Source: Sphingomonas sp.
GTDB taxonomy: Bacteria; Pseudomonadota; Alphaproteobacteria; Sphingomonadales; Sphingomonadaceae
DNA: 64,000 bases
Assembly: GCA_017849555.1 (NCBI GenBank)
Contig: JAFIGU010000062.1
Span: forward strand, 118,956 to 182,955
Direction of reading: 5' to 3'
Position numbers and translations under genes: made by a program. The notes beneath the pieces are model-generated. The model saw only the letters and a list, made by a program, of their open reading frames with translations. It was not told where the DNA came from and ran no database searches. Of this stretch, positions 1 through 9,381 are shown piece after piece (the stretch's first letter is position 1; each line of letters starts with the position of its first letter).

Positions 1-266
1 TCAAAGTAAAATCAAGTTAACTCGTGAAATCTTTTTTATATAGGCGTCATGTTGTCCATTTCAACGGATTACATTGCTATAAGATGAACGGCTATTGAAA
101 GCGGGTCGAGAATTTGTCTTCTTGGAACCCGATGGTTCCGTTGGTGTTATGATCGAAAGACGTTAGGTCAACTTGTGTTTGGCTGCGATGACTGGTTGCG
201 GATGACCTTTGGCGCCTGGAAGCGCGTGCCTCGTTCGCTGCGACCTCTCGCGGCGAGGAGGCAAAT
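1..266. other. Intergenic stretch at left edge
   Basis: No convincing gene. The first 150 bases are AT-richer than the rest and probably hold the promoter of the Crp-like gene at 267. A strong ribosome binding site (gaggaggc) lies about 7 bases before that ATG. Confidence 0.5.
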
Positions 267-1001
267 ATGGCGGACGCCAATGTTGAATCGAATGCGCTGC
301 TGGCGGAACTCGAACCCACCGTGCGCGCGCGCTTTCTCCCTTATTTCCAGCGCGTCGACCTGCGCCGCGCCGATGTGATCCACAGCGACGGCCAGATGGT
401 GGAATGGGTCTATTTCCCGCTGACCGGGCTGGTCGCGGTGCTGACGCAGACGATCGCCGGCGAGAGCGTCCAGACCGGGATGATCGGGTGCAACGGCGCC
501 GTCGGCGTGCTAGAAGCGTTTGGCAGCGGCCGCTTCCGATCGCGCGGCGAGGTGCAGATTCCCGGCACGGCGCTGCGCGTGGGGGTCGGGCGGTATCGCG
601 AGATGGTGCATTCCTCCCCCGCGCTCCAGGCGGCGGTCGAGCAGCATCTCGAGATGCTGGTGACCGAGGCTCGTCAACTGATGGCGTGCAACGCGCTGCA
701 CCCGATCGAGGGCCGGCTGAGTCGTTCGATCCTCGACGCGCTGGACCGAAGCTGCCTCGATCGGGTCTTGCCGCTCACGCAGGAAGCACTCGCCCAGATG
801 CTCGGCGCGCAGCGCACGTCGGTGTCCGGTTGCATCGCCAAGCTGCAGCGGCGCGGCCTGATCCGCAGCAGCCGGGGCGCGATCGAGGTGCTCGACGTGG
901 CGCGGCTGGAGCAGGTCGCCTGCGATTGTCGGGTGAGCCTCGCATTGGCGAAGGACGAAATCTGGACCACGCCGGATCGCCAGCGGTCGGCGTCCGGATA
1001 G
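267..1001 (+). CDS. Crp/Fnr-family transcriptional regulator
   Basis: A 244-residue DNA-binding regulator. The N-terminal cyclic-nucleotide-type beta-roll covers about residues 10-125, followed by a long dimerisation helix and a winged helix-turn-helix at about residues 170-210 (LTQEALAQMLGAQRTSVSG, then LQRRGLIRSSRG). The roll lacks a recognisable cAMP-binding cassette and has no Fnr-type cysteine cluster, so its ligand is unknown; many sphingomonad Crp-like proteins share this layout. The ATG is preceded by gaggaggc. It converges on a paralogous regulator on the other strand, with only 21 bases between the stop codons. Family is certain; regulon is not known. Confidence 0.93.
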   Translation: MADANVESNALLAELEPTVRARFLPYFQRVDLRRADVIHSDGQMVEWVYFPLTGLVAVLTQTIAGESVQTGMIGCNGAVGVLEAFGSGRFRSRGEVQIPGTALRVGVGRYREMVHSSPALQAAVEQHLEMLVTEARQLMACNALHPIEGRLSRSILDALDRSCLDRVLPLTQEALAQMLGAQRTSVSGCIAKLQRRGLIRSSRGAIEVLDVARLEQVACDCRVSLALAKDEIWTTPDRQRSASG

Positions 1002-1022
1002 CGGTCAGCCGGCCGTCGGCGG

Positions 1023-1745
1023 TCACCCGTCGCAGACGTCGTCCGGCGCGCGATCGATCTCCTGCCGGGCATAAGCGATCGTCCGGCGGCACGAGCAGGC
1101 TGCAGCTTCGAGACGGTCGAAATCGATGATGTCGACGCCCCCGCGACGGCTGCGGATGAGTCCCCCGCGCTGGAGCGCGGACGAGGTGACCGCGATCGTC
1201 GACCGTTGCACGCCCAGGATGTTGGCAAGCTCCTCCTGCGTCAGCGTCAAATGACTGCCCTGGTGGCTGCGTGCCGATGCGTCGAGCAATACCCGGCACA
1301 AGCGGTTTTCCACGCGATGGATCGCGGTGCAGGCGACGAGTTGCCGGGCCTCGATCAGCAGCGCTTCGACGTGCTTGTGGATCGCCACGCGGAGATTGGG
1401 CGAGTGATCGAACAGCGCGCGATAATGCGAGGCCCGGATGCGCCAGGCGGCGCCGCCGATCTGGACGAGCGCCCTGGCATAGCTCAGCCGGCTGCCGCAG
1501 GCCTCGAAGGCGCCGAAGGCACCGTTGCGGCCCACCATGCCGCCGCTGACGCTTTCCCCCTCGATGCTTTCGGAGGCCATGCAGATCAGCGCATTGTCCG
1601 GAAACCAGACCCAGATCACCTCCTCACCAGTCTCCTGGAGGACGTCACCGCGCACGAGTTCGACGCTTTCGAGATACGGCGAGAATTTCATCGCGACCGC
1701 CGGCTCGATCTCCGCCAGAATCTCGTTTTTGGGATTGAAGGTCAT
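1023..1745 (-). CDS. Crp/Fnr-family transcriptional regulator, paralogue
   Basis: A 240-residue Crp-like regulator that aligns along its length with the neighbour at 267-1001 (for example NEILAEIEPAV against NALLAELEPTV, and GMVGRNGAFGAFEA against GMIGCNGAVGVLEA). It has a beta-roll, dimer helix and C-terminal HTH (LTQEELANILGVQRSTIAV). The ATG at 1745 was chosen because GGAGGAAA lies directly before it; a TTG four codons upstream is the alternative. There are no Fe-S cysteines and no clear cAMP site. The convergent arrangement with its paralogue suggests an old duplication with inversion. Confidence 0.92.
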   Translation of the reverse strand: MTFNPKNEILAEIEPAVAMKFSPYLESVELVRGDVLQETGEEVIWVWFPDNALICMASESIEGESVSGGMVGRNGAFGAFEACGSRLSYARALVQIGGAAWRIRASHYRALFDHSPNLRVAIHKHVEALLIEARQLVACTAIHRVENRLCRVLLDASARSHQGSHLTLTQEELANILGVQRSTIAVTSSALQRGGLIRSRRGGVDIIDFDRLEAAACSCRRTIAYARQEIDRAPDDVCDG

Positions 1746-1901
1746 TTTCCTCCGCAAGCACCCGGCGCCGCTCCGGAACGTAACTGAAGAGAGATCAGGT
1801 CCCGGCTCTCGACCCGTTCGATTTTGCGGCCGCTGGAACCCGGCGGCCTGCGGGCGCTTTTAGGCGATGGCAATCACGGACCGGCAGCGGAGACGGAACG
1901 C

Positions 1902-2111
1902 ATGACGCTCAATGCGGAAGAGCAGCCTCTCAAGGTCGACGTGCTCAACGGCGAGGTGGTCATGACCGGGCCGCGCGTCGCCATTGCGTTGCGGCCCAGC
2001 GCAGCGACCGAGACGGCGCGGCGGCTGGTCGCGGCCGCGGAGCTGGCGATCGAGCAAGCAGCAGGCGTGCCGGTTCAGCCTCTCGAAGGTGGTGCTGCGT
2101 CCAATGATTAG
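1902..2111 (+). CDS. Small hypothetical protein
   Basis: A 69-residue ORF starting MTLNAEEQPLKVDVLNGEVV. It is predicted soluble and mildly acidic, with a short beta-rich N-terminus and an Ala/Glu-rich helix (about residues 38-56). I recognise no family. A weak purine-rich stretch (ggagacgg) lies before the ATG. It sits between a divergently transcribed Crp gene and the KaiC-like operon and may be cotranscribed with the latter across a 162-base gap. The ORF can be extended in frame to 1824, but that extension has no good start signal. Confidence 0.55.
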   Translation: MTLNAEEQPLKVDVLNGEVVMTGPRVAIALRPSAATETARRLVAAAELAIEQAAGVPVQPLEGGAASND

Positions 2112-2273
2112 CAGGCATCGGGGCCGCGAAGCCGAGGTCCCCCAAAACGATAGCAGAAAACCGCGGCATCCTATCAGCATAGCGGACTCAATCGCGCGCT
2201 TCTGTTCGGTATCAAACACAACGCGCGAGCGTAGCCGATTATAGCGCGCCCTTGTTCATTGAGGGACGCACCT

Positions 2274-3767
2274 ATGGAACTGGCGTATCGCCCCACGGCC
2301 CTGATTCCGACGGGCGTCCCGGGCCTCGATCCGATTCTCAGCGGCGGCTATGCGGAAAACCGCATCCATCTGATCGAAGGGCAGCCTGGATCGGGCAAGA
2401 CGAGCATGGCGCTCCAGTTCCTGATGGACGGCGCAAAGCAGGGGGAGCTTGGCCTCTATATCACCCTCTCGGAGACGGCGGCCGAGCTTTATGCGGTGGC
2501 CGCCAGCCACGGCTGGACCTTCGACGGCATCGAGCTTTTCGAACTGATGCCGCCCGAACTTTCGCTCGATCCCAAGGCCCAGCAGACGGTGCTCTATTCC
2601 TCGGAGCTCGAACTCGGCGAAACGGTCCAGATGGTCATGGCCGAGGTGGAGCGGGTCAAGCCCAAGCGGCTCGTGTTCGACAGCCTTTCCGAGATCCGGC
2701 TGCTCTCGCAAGGCTCGTTGCGCTATCGGCGTCAGGTCCTCGCGCTTAAGCATTTCTTCCTGAAGCTGGGGTGCACCGTGCTGATGCTCGACGATCTGAC
2801 CTCGGAGCAGGATGACCTCAACCTGCACAGCATCAGCCACGGGGTGCTGCGCCTCGAACAGGTCGTCGCGCTCTACGGCGCCGAGCGGCGGCGGCTGCGC
2901 TGCATCAAGATGCGCGGTGTCAAATTTCGTGGCGGCTATCATGACTTCACGATCGAGCGCGGCGGCGTTCACGTCTATCCTCGGCTCGTCGCCGCCGACC
3001 ATCATGTCGATTATGCGGCCGGGGTGATCGGAAGCGATGTGCCTGAGCTCGATTCGCTCGTCGGCGGAGGGCTGGATCGCGGCACCAGCACGTTGATCAT
3101 CGGCCCGTCGGGCTCGGGGAAATCATCGCTCGCGCTTCAATTCGTCTATGCTGCGCTCAAACGCGGCGAGCCGGCGCTCGCCCTGGTGTTCGACGAGATA
3201 CGCAGCGTGTTCCTGCGGCGCGCGGCGGGCATGGGCTTCGAACTTCGGCCGTTCATCGACCAGGGATTGCTCCAGCTGAAGCAGATCGATCCGGCGGAGC
3301 TGACGCCGGGCGAGCTTACCGCCCGCGTGCGCGACGCCGTGGAGGGGCATGGCGCGCGGATCGTCGTCCTCGACAGCCTGAGCGGCTATCTGAACGCGAT
3401 GCCCGAAGAGCATTTCATGATGCTGCAGATGCACGAAATGCTCTCCTACCTGAACCAGCAGGGGATCGTGACGATCCTGGTCCTCGCCCAGCACGGCATG
3501 GTCGGACAGATGGCGAGCCCGGTCGACCTCACCTATCTCAGCGACGCCGTGATCATGCTCCGCTTCTTCGAAGCGGGCGGCAGGCTCAGGCGGGCGCTCT
3601 CGGTGCTAAAGAAGCGCACCGGCCATCACGAGGAAACGATCCGTGAATATCGGATCAGCGCCCATGGGGTTTCGGTCGGCCACGCGTTGACCGAATTCCA
3701 GGGCGTCCTGACCGGCGTGCCGACCTATACCGGCGCGGAAGCGGACCTCCTCAACGAGGCGCCTTGA
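2274..3767 (+). CDS. KaiC-like tandem RecA/RAD55-family ATPase
   Basis: A 497-residue protein with two KaiC domains. The Walker A motifs are GQPGSGKT (about residues 36-43) and GPSGSGKS (about 277-284). Acidic residues follow the beta-strand in each half (TLSE and VFDE), at the place of the KaiC catalytic glutamates. In cyanobacteria KaiC is the circadian oscillator; non-cyanobacterial homologues are linked to signalling and stress. The C-terminal phosphosite region reads [13 protein letters not shown], so the Ser431/Thr432 pair of KaiC is replaced by Thr/Tyr. No kaiA or kaiB is nearby. ATG 2274 was chosen over TTG 2259 because GAGGGA is correctly spaced. The stop overlaps the next gene's start (TGATG), which implies coupling with the kinase. 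Confidence 0.9.
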   Translation: MELAYRPTALIPTGVPGLDPILSGGYAENRIHLIEGQPGSGKTSMALQFLMDGAKQGELGLYITLSETAAELYAVAASHGWTFDGIELFELMPPELSLDPKAQQTVLYSSELELGETVQMVMAEVERVKPKRLVFDSLSEIRLLSQGSLRYRRQVLALKHFFLKLGCTVLMLDDLTSEQDDLNLHSISHGVLRLEQVVALYGAERRRLRCIKMRGVKFRGGYHDFTIERGGVHVYPRLVAADHHVDYAAGVIGSDVPELDSLVGGGLDRGTSTLIIGPSGSGKSSLALQFVYAALKRGEPALALVFDEIRSVFLRRAAGMGFELRPFIDQGLLQLKQIDPAELTPGELTARVRDAVEGHGARIVVLDSLSGYLNAMPEEHFMMLQMHEMLSYLNQQGIVTILVLAQHGMVGQMASPVDLTYLSDAVIMLRFFEAGGRLRRALSVLKKRTGHHEETIREYRISAHGVSVGHALTEFQGVLTGVPTYTGAEADLLNEAP

Positions 3768-6379
3768 TGATCGCTGCGCCGCCCGTCCTAATCTGGGCCC
3801 CGGTCGGACGCGATGGCCCGGTCATCCAGCGACTGCTCGGCGATGCGGGGATCGCGAGCCGGGCGTGCGAGGGAATCGATGATCTGCTGCGCGGGCTCGA
3901 TGAAGCCGCCGGCGCGGTCATCGCGCAGGAGGGCCTGCTCGGCGCCGACTTCGCGCGCGTCGACGAATGGATCAAGGGCCAACCGAGCTGGTCGGATTTT
4001 CCGTTCGTGCTGCTGTCGCATCGCGGCGGCGTGATCGACCGCCGCATGGTCGCGCTTCTCGGCAACGTGACGGTGCTCGAGCGGCCGGTCAATCAGACCA
4101 CGCTGATCTCCGCCGTCGGCTCGGCGCGCCGCGCGCGGATGCGGCAATTCCAGGCGGGCGAGCATCTCGCCGAGCAACTGCGCATGCGCCGCGCGCTCGC
4201 CGAGGAAACCCGGACTCTCGGCATTCTCAACCAGCTCGGCGCGACGCTGAGTGCCGAGCTCGATCTCGAACGCGTGGTGCAGGCGGCGACCGACGCGGGC
4301 GTCGCGCTGACCGGCGCCGAATTCGGCGCGTTCTTCTACAATCTCGTCGACGAGAAGGGCGAATCCTACACGCTTTACACCTTGTCCGGCGCGCCGCGGA
4401 GCCGGTTCGCCTCCTTCCCGATGCCGCGCAACACCGTGGTGTTCGCGCCAACCTTCTCCGGGGAGGGGATCGTGCGCTCGGGTGACATCACCCGCGATCC
4501 CCGCTACGGGCGGAATGCGCCTTATTCGGGGATGCCCGAGGGGCACCTGCCGGTTCGCAGCTATCTGGCGGTTCCCGTCGTCTCGCGCAGCGGGGAAGTG
4601 CTTGGGGGCCTATTCCTCGGCCACTCCGAACCCGATGTTTTCGGAGAATCGGCCGAGCAACTGATGGCGGGCGTCGCCGGCCAGGCCGCGACGTCGATCG
4701 ACAATGTCCGCCTGTTCATTGCCGAGCAGCGCGAGCTCGAGGAGCGGCGGCGCGCCGAAGCGGAGTTGCAGCGCCAGCGCGACGAGTTCCTGACGCTGGC
4801 GAACAACATTTCGTCGCTGTGCTGGCTCGCCTACGGCGACGGCACGATCTTCTGGTACAATTTGCGGTGGTACGAATTCACCGGCGCGCGCGAGGGAGAC
4901 GATTTCGGCTGGGAGTCCGCGCACGATCCGCTGGTCCTGCCGGAGGTGCGCAGGCGCTGGCACGATGCGCTGCAAACCAGCGAACGGTTCGAGATGATCT
5001 TTCCGATGCGGCGGCACGACGGGGTCTATCGCCAATTCCTCTGCCGGATCGTGCCGATCAGGGACGAGACGGGGCAGGTCTTCCGCTGGTGCGGCACGCA
5101 TGCCGACATCACCGAGCAGCGAGAGGTCGAGGCCGCGCTCGAAGCGCGGGTCGCGGAGCGCACGATCGACCTGCAACGCGCGCTAACCCGCCTCGAAGAA
5201 GAGGCGGCGGAGCGCGAGCGCGTCGAAGAAGCGCTGAGACAATCGCAGAAGATGGAAGCGATCGGGCAGCTCACCGGGGGCGTCGCGCACGATTTCAACA
5301 ACCTGCTGACGGTGATCATGTCCGGGGTCGATGCGTTGCGCCGGCCGGACATGAGCGAGGAGCGCCGGTCCCGCTATATCAACGCGATCGCCGAGACGGC
5401 CGATCGGGCGGCAAAGCTCACCTCCCAGCTGCTCGCCTTTGCCCGGCGCCAGCCGCTGCGCGAGACCGTGTTCGACGCGGCGGACAAAGTCGGCCGCATC
5501 GTCGAAATGCTCGCCAGCGTGGTGGGGTCGCGGATCCGGATTGGCACCGATCTGAAGCTCTCGCCCGCGCCCGTGAAGGCCGACGTCATTCAGTTCGAAA
5601 CCGCGCTCGTCAACATGGCGGTCAATGCGCGCGATGCGATGGGCGGCGAGGGCACGATCACCCTGACGGTCGACGCATGTCGGCAGATTCCGGCGACATC
5701 CGGGCAGGCGGCGCTGCCGGGCGAGTTCATCATGGTCAGCATCACGGACAGCGGGGTCGGCCTCGCCCAGGATCAGATCGCGCGGATCTTCGAACCGTTC
5801 TACACCACCAAGGCGATCGGCAAGGGGACCGGGCTTGGCCTCAGCCAGGTATATGGCTTTGCCAAACAATCCGGCGGCGACGTTCGGGTAGAAAGCACGC
5901 CGGGTCACGGCGCTACTTTCACGCTCTATCTACCCCGTGCTTCCGAAACGGACCTGGCGGTCGAGCCGGCGCCCGAAGTGGAAAGCGTCGAAGGGGGCGG
6001 GCGCGGCCGGATTCTCGTTGTGGAGGATAATGAGGACGTCGGCGAGCATGCCTCGCAGCTGCTGTCCGATCTTGGCTATCAGACCGTGCTCGCGCCGGAC
6101 GCGCACGAGGCGCTGCATCTTTTGGAGGAAGCGGACGAGCCGTTCGATCTGGTGCTGACCGATGTCGTGATGCCGGGCGGGATGAGCGGCGTCGAACTGG
6201 CCCGGACGCTCGCGCGAAGCTATCCCGACCTGCCGGTGATTCTGACCAGCGGCTACAGCGACGTCCTCGCCGACGAAGGGGCGGGCGATGTCGAACTGCT
6301 GCGCAAGCCTTATTCGATGGATGCGTTGGGCGCGCTGGTCCGCCGCCTGATCAAGCCCAAGGTCGAGCGCGTCTCGTGA
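3767..6379 (+). CDS. Hybrid sensor histidine kinase (pseudo-receiver, GAF, PAS, HisKA, HATPase, REC)
   Basis: An 870-residue cytoplasmic hybrid kinase with no membrane segment. Domains in order: a receiver-like N-terminus (about 1-120), GAF (about 150-320), PAS/PAC (about 335-460), coiled coil and HisKA with the phosphoacceptor His near residue 508 ([11 protein letters not shown]), HATPase_c with N box ([11 protein letters not shown]), G1 (DSGVGLA) and G2 (GKGTGLGLS), and a C-terminal receiver whose Asp is near residue 799 (LTDVVMPGG). Its start overlaps the kaiC-like stop by one base. Its own stop overlaps the next receiver gene. The signal sensed by GAF/PAS is unknown. The three genes look like one phosphorelay operon. 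Confidence 0.93.
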   Translation: MIAAPPVLIWAPVGRDGPVIQRLLGDAGIASRACEGIDDLLRGLDEAAGAVIAQEGLLGADFARVDEWIKGQPSWSDFPFVLLSHRGGVIDRRMVALLGNVTVLERPVNQTTLISAVGSARRARMRQFQAGEHLAEQLRMRRALAEETRTLGILNQLGATLSAELDLERVVQAATDAGVALTGAEFGAFFYNLVDEKGESYTLYTLSGAPRSRFASFPMPRNTVVFAPTFSGEGIVRSGDITRDPRYGRNAPYSGMPEGHLPVRSYLAVPVVSRSGEVLGGLFLGHSEPDVFGESAEQLMAGVAGQAATSIDNVRLFIAEQRELEERRRAEAELQRQRDEFLTLANNISSLCWLAYGDGTIFWYNLRWYEFTGAREGDDFGWESAHDPLVLPEVRRRWHDALQTSERFEMIFPMRRHDGVYRQFLCRIVPIRDETGQVFRWCGTHADITEQREVEAALEARVAERTIDLQRALTRLEEEAAERERVEEALRQSQKMEAIGQLTGGVAHDFNNLLTVIMSGVDALRRPDMSEERRSRYINAIAETADRAAKLTSQLLAFARRQPLRETVFDAADKVGRIVEMLASVVGSRIRIGTDLKLSPAPVKADVIQFETALVNMAVNARDAMGGEGTITLTVDACRQIPATSGQAALPGEFIMVSITDSGVGLAQDQIARIFEPFYTTKAIGKGTGLGLSQVYGFAKQSGGDVRVESTPGHGATFTLYLPRASETDLAVEPAPEVESVEGGGRGRILVVEDNEDVGEHASQLLSDLGYQTVLAPDAHEALHLLEEADEPFDLVLTDVVMPGGMSGVELARTLARSYPDLPVILTSGYSDVLADEGAGDVELLRKPYSMDALGALVRRLIKPKVERVS

Positions 6380-6738
6380 GCGACCTCGACGGCAAGCGGA
6401 TCCTGATCGTCGACGACGAACCGCTCATCGCGATGTTGCTCGAGGATATCCTTGCCGACCTTCGCTGCGTGATCGTCGGCCCCGCCTTCGATATCCCCGA
6501 AGCAGAGCGATTGGCGCGCAGCGAAGCGATCGATGCCGCGATCCTCGATCTCAATGTCGAGGGCCGGACCAGCCATTCCGTCGCCGCGCTGCTGCAGGCC
6601 AGGCGGATCCCCTTCGTCCTGGCGAGCGGGTATGACGACGGCAGTCTGCTGCCGGGGGCCGGCGGCACGTTGAACAAGCCGTTCCGTCCCCATCACGTGA
6701 GGGCGGCGCTCGAAGATTGCCTTGCCGATACCGGTTGA
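6376..6738 (+). CDS. Single-domain response regulator
   Basis: A 120-residue stand-alone receiver domain. It has the acidic pocket (IVDDEP), phosphoacceptor Asp in ILDLNVEG, a Ser in FVLASGY at the Thr/Ser switch position and the conserved Lys in LNKPF. It has no output domain, so it probably acts by protein interaction or as a phosphate shuttle or sink for the hybrid kinase upstream. It starts at GTG 6376 inside the kinase stop (GTGA overlap), indicating translational coupling. Confidence 0.9.
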   Translation: MSDLDGKRILIVDDEPLIAMLLEDILADLRCVIVGPAFDIPEAERLARSEAIDAAILDLNVEGRTSHSVAALLQARRIPFVLASGYDDGSLLPGAGGTLNKPFRPHHVRAALEDCLADTG

Positions 6739-6775
6739 GGGGGATTTCCGTTACCGGCCCTTATCGCCTTCCTGG

Positions 6776-6892
6776 CTAGGGCTTGAGCGCGAGGCGGATG
6801 AGGCCGGCGACCGCCCCCAGCGCGAGGACGCTGCCGCACCAGATCGCGGCCATCCACGCGAGCCGCTTCGACAAAGGCGCTTGTTCGGCCAT
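6776..6892 (-). CDS. Cytochrome bd oxidase small subunit (CydX/DUF2474-like)
   Basis: A 38-residue protein: MAEQAPLSKRLAW, then one hydrophobic helix (about residues 14-34) and a short basic tail. Size, single helix and position directly after cydB match the CydX-type small subunits that stabilise the haem b/d centres of bd oxidases. Its ATG overlaps the cydB stop by one base (TGATG). The family assignment rests on context and topology more than on diagnostic residues. Confidence 0.8.
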   Translation of the reverse strand: MAEQAPLSKRLAWMAAIWCGSVLALGAVAGLIRLALKP

Positions 6893-7896
6893 CAATGATA
6901 GCCCTCGGTCCCGGCCTTGCCGCGAAACACCCAATAGGCCCAGCCGGTGTAAGCGAGAATGATCGGGATGATGATGACCGAGCCGATCAGCATGAAGGAC
7001 TGGCTTTGCGCGGGCGCGGCGGCATCCCAGATCGTGACGGCGCGCGGGACGACATAGGGGAACATGCTGATCCCCAGCCCGACAAACCCCAGCAGGAACA
7101 ATGCCAGCGCCATGAAGAACGGCAGGCGCTCGGCGTCGCGTCTCAGGCTCCAGAGGAAGGTGCCGGCACAGATCACCACCAGCAACGGGACCTGCGCGGT
7201 GAGGAGCACGCCGGGCAATGCGAACCAGCGATGCCAATAATCATATTGGAGGAACGGCGTCGCCGCGCTCACCGCCGCCAGCGCGATCAAGGTCGCCACG
7301 CCCACGGGGAGCGCAAGATGCCGCGCACGCTGCTGGCACCGTAATTCGGTCTTCCAGATCAGCCAGGTCGCGCCAAGCAGCGCGTAACCGAAGACGACCG
7401 CGACGCCGGTGAGCAGGCTGAACGGGCTCAGCCAATCGAGCCAGCCGCCGGCATAAGCGTCGCCGCGGACCTCGATGCCCTGGAGGATCGCGCCGAGCGT
7501 CACCCCTTGTGCGAATGCCGCGGTGACCGAGCCGAGCGAAAAGGCGATGTCCCAGAACGGGCGGTGGCGCGGGTCGCGCCAGCGGAATTCGAACGCCACG
7601 CCGCGGAAGACCAGCCCGAGCAGCATCGCGATCATCAGCGGATAGGTCGCCGGCAGAATGATCGCATAAGCGAGCGGGAAGGCGGCAAAGAGCCCGCCGC
7701 CGCCCAGCACCAGCCAGGTCTCGTTCCCGTCCCATACCGGCGCGATCGAGTTCATCGCCTGGTCGCGTTCCTCGCCGACCGAGAAAATCGGAAACAATAT
7801 GCCGATCCCGAGATCGAATCCGTCCATCACGACATACGCAAAGACGGCAAAGCCGATGATGCCTGCCCAGACGATCGTGAGGTCGACGTGCGCCAT
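6892..7896 (-). CDS. cydB: Cytochrome bd ubiquinol oxidase subunit II
   Basis: A 334-residue integral membrane subunit of the quinol:O2 oxidoreductase, which works at low oxygen and resists cyanide and NO. The N-terminal helix with the motif MDGFDLGIG, followed by WDGNETWLV and FRGVAFEFR, is diagnostic of CydB/CioB. About eight membrane helices are expected and the hydropathy agrees. It follows cydA by 3 bases and overlaps the small-subunit gene. Confidence 0.96.
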   Translation of the reverse strand: MAHVDLTIVWAGIIGFAVFAYVVMDGFDLGIGILFPIFSVGEERDQAMNSIAPVWDGNETWLVLGGGGLFAAFPLAYAIILPATYPLMIAMLLGLVFRGVAFEFRWRDPRHRPFWDIAFSLGSVTAAFAQGVTLGAILQGIEVRGDAYAGGWLDWLSPFSLLTGVAVVFGYALLGATWLIWKTELRCQQRARHLALPVGVATLIALAAVSAATPFLQYDYWHRWFALPGVLLTAQVPLLVVICAGTFLWSLRRDAERLPFFMALALFLLGFVGLGISMFPYVVPRAVTIWDAAAPAQSQSFMLIGSVIIIPIILAYTGWAYWVFRGKAGTEGYH

Positions 7897-7899
7897 CGC

Positions 7900-9312
7900 T
7901 CATGCCTCCCCGGGAAGATGTGCAGCCACGCTTGCCGCCGGCGTAATCCCCGCCGCGCGCTGCGGTATCGGCTGGGGTTCGGGTTCACCGGCGAGCGGGG
8001 GCTTGGACATGAGCCGGAGCAGATAGAAGATGCCCGCGCCAAAGGCTGTGAAATAGACGATCACGAAGGCGAGCAGCGAAACCGCGACCGCAGGTGCGCC
8101 GATCGGCGAATGCGACTGCGCCGTCCGCAATAGTCCATATATCGTGAAGGGTTGCCGCCCCACTTCCGTCGTGACCCAGCCGGCGATGACCGCGACGAAG
8201 CCCGAGGGGCCCATGAGGATCGCAGCGCGTTTGAGCCAGCGCCAGTCGTAGAGCTTGCCACGCGCGCGCGCCAGCAGGCTCCACAGCCCCAATCCGAGCA
8301 TCGCGAACCCCAGCGCGACCATGATCCGGAACGACCAGAAGATGATCGGTGCCGGCGGCCAGATGTCCCGCGGATAGTCCTTGAGCCCGGGAAGCGGCGC
8401 ATGGGGATCATGCTTGAGGATCAGCGACCCGATATGCGGCACCGCGACCTCGTAACGAACGCGGCCCTCGTCGTTGCTCGGCAACCCGAACAGGATCAGC
8501 GGCGCGCCATCGGGGCTCGGCTCATAGTCCCCCTCCATCGCGAGCACCTTGGCGGGCTGATGTTCGAGCGTGTTGAGGCCATGCTGGTCCCCGGCGAGAA
8601 TCTGGATCGGCGCGACGATCGCGGCCATCCACATCGCCATCGAGAACATCTTGCGCGCGCCGCGATTGGCCGGATCCTTGAGCAGATGCCAGGCGCCGAC
8701 CGCGCCGACCGCCATCGCCGTCGTCAGATAGGAGGCGATCACGGTGTGGACGAGGCGATAGGGGAAGCTTGCGGTGAAGATGATCGGGAGCCACGATCCC
8801 GCCGGTACGAATTGTCCCTTGACGTTGATCGCATAGCCCGCCGGGGTCTGCATCCAGCTGTTGACCGAAATGATCCAGGTCGCCGAGATGAGCGTGCCCA
8901 GCGCGACCATGCAGGTGGCGAAGAAGTGAAGCCCCTTGCCGACCCTGCTGATGCCGAAGAGCATGACGCCGAGAAAACCGGCCTCGAGGAAAAATGCGGT
9001 AAGAACCTCATAGGCCATCAGCGGGCCGACGATCGGACCCGCCTTGGTCGAGAAGGCCGACCAATTGGTGCCGAACTGATAGGACATCACGACACCGGAG
9101 ACGACGCCCATCCCGAACACGACGGCGAAGATCTTCAGCCAATAGCGATAGAGATTGGCATAAACGCCGTTTCCGGTCTTCAGCCACAGCCCCTCGAGCA
9201 CCATGAGATAGCTCGCAAGCCCGATCGAGAAGGACGGAAAGATGAAGTGATAGGAGATCGTGAATGCGAATTGCGCACGCGCCAGCGTAACGGGATCGAA
9301 GTTCGCAATCAC
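7900..9312 (-). CDS. cydA: Cytochrome bd ubiquinol oxidase subunit I (CIO type)
   Basis: A 470-residue quinol-binding, haem-carrying subunit. The N-terminal His sits in LARAQFAFTISYHFIFP. The quinol loop is short (GDQHGLNTLEHQPAKVLAMEGDYE region, with the conserved Lys and Glu), which marks the cyanide-insensitive CioA subgroup. Haem ligand candidates lie in the helices carrying YRLVHTV and MGVVSGVVMSYQFGTN. It starts at GTG with a modest GGGGA before it. It precedes cydB and follows a YdeP-like gene by 69 bases on the same strand, so all four genes may be cotranscribed. Confidence 0.96.
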   Translation of the reverse strand: MIANFDPVTLARAQFAFTISYHFIFPSFSIGLASYLMVLEGLWLKTGNGVYANLYRYWLKIFAVVFGMGVVSGVVMSYQFGTNWSAFSTKAGPIVGPLMAYEVLTAFFLEAGFLGVMLFGISRVGKGLHFFATCMVALGTLISATWIISVNSWMQTPAGYAINVKGQFVPAGSWLPIIFTASFPYRLVHTVIASYLTTAMAVGAVGAWHLLKDPANRGARKMFSMAMWMAAIVAPIQILAGDQHGLNTLEHQPAKVLAMEGDYEPSPDGAPLILFGLPSNDEGRVRYEVAVPHIGSLILKHDPHAPLPGLKDYPRDIWPPAPIIFWSFRIMVALGFAMLGLGLWSLLARARGKLYDWRWLKRAAILMGPSGFVAVIAGWVTTEVGRQPFTIYGLLRTAQSHSPIGAPAVAVSLLAFVIVYFTAFGAGIFYLLRLMSKPPLAGEPEPQPIPQRAAGITPAASVAAHLPGEA

Positions 9313-9381
9313 AGGCTCTGTCCCCCTGTTCCTTGTTCGTCATTGCCCCATTGACGAAAGAGCTGAGCGGTGGGCGTGGCG

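Noticed and set aside
2164-2178. CGGCAT-CCTAT-CAGC upstream of the KaiC-like gene as a sigma-54 promoter
   Set aside because: GG/GC spacing is right, but the -12 half lacks the TTG/TG bases and no other support exists.
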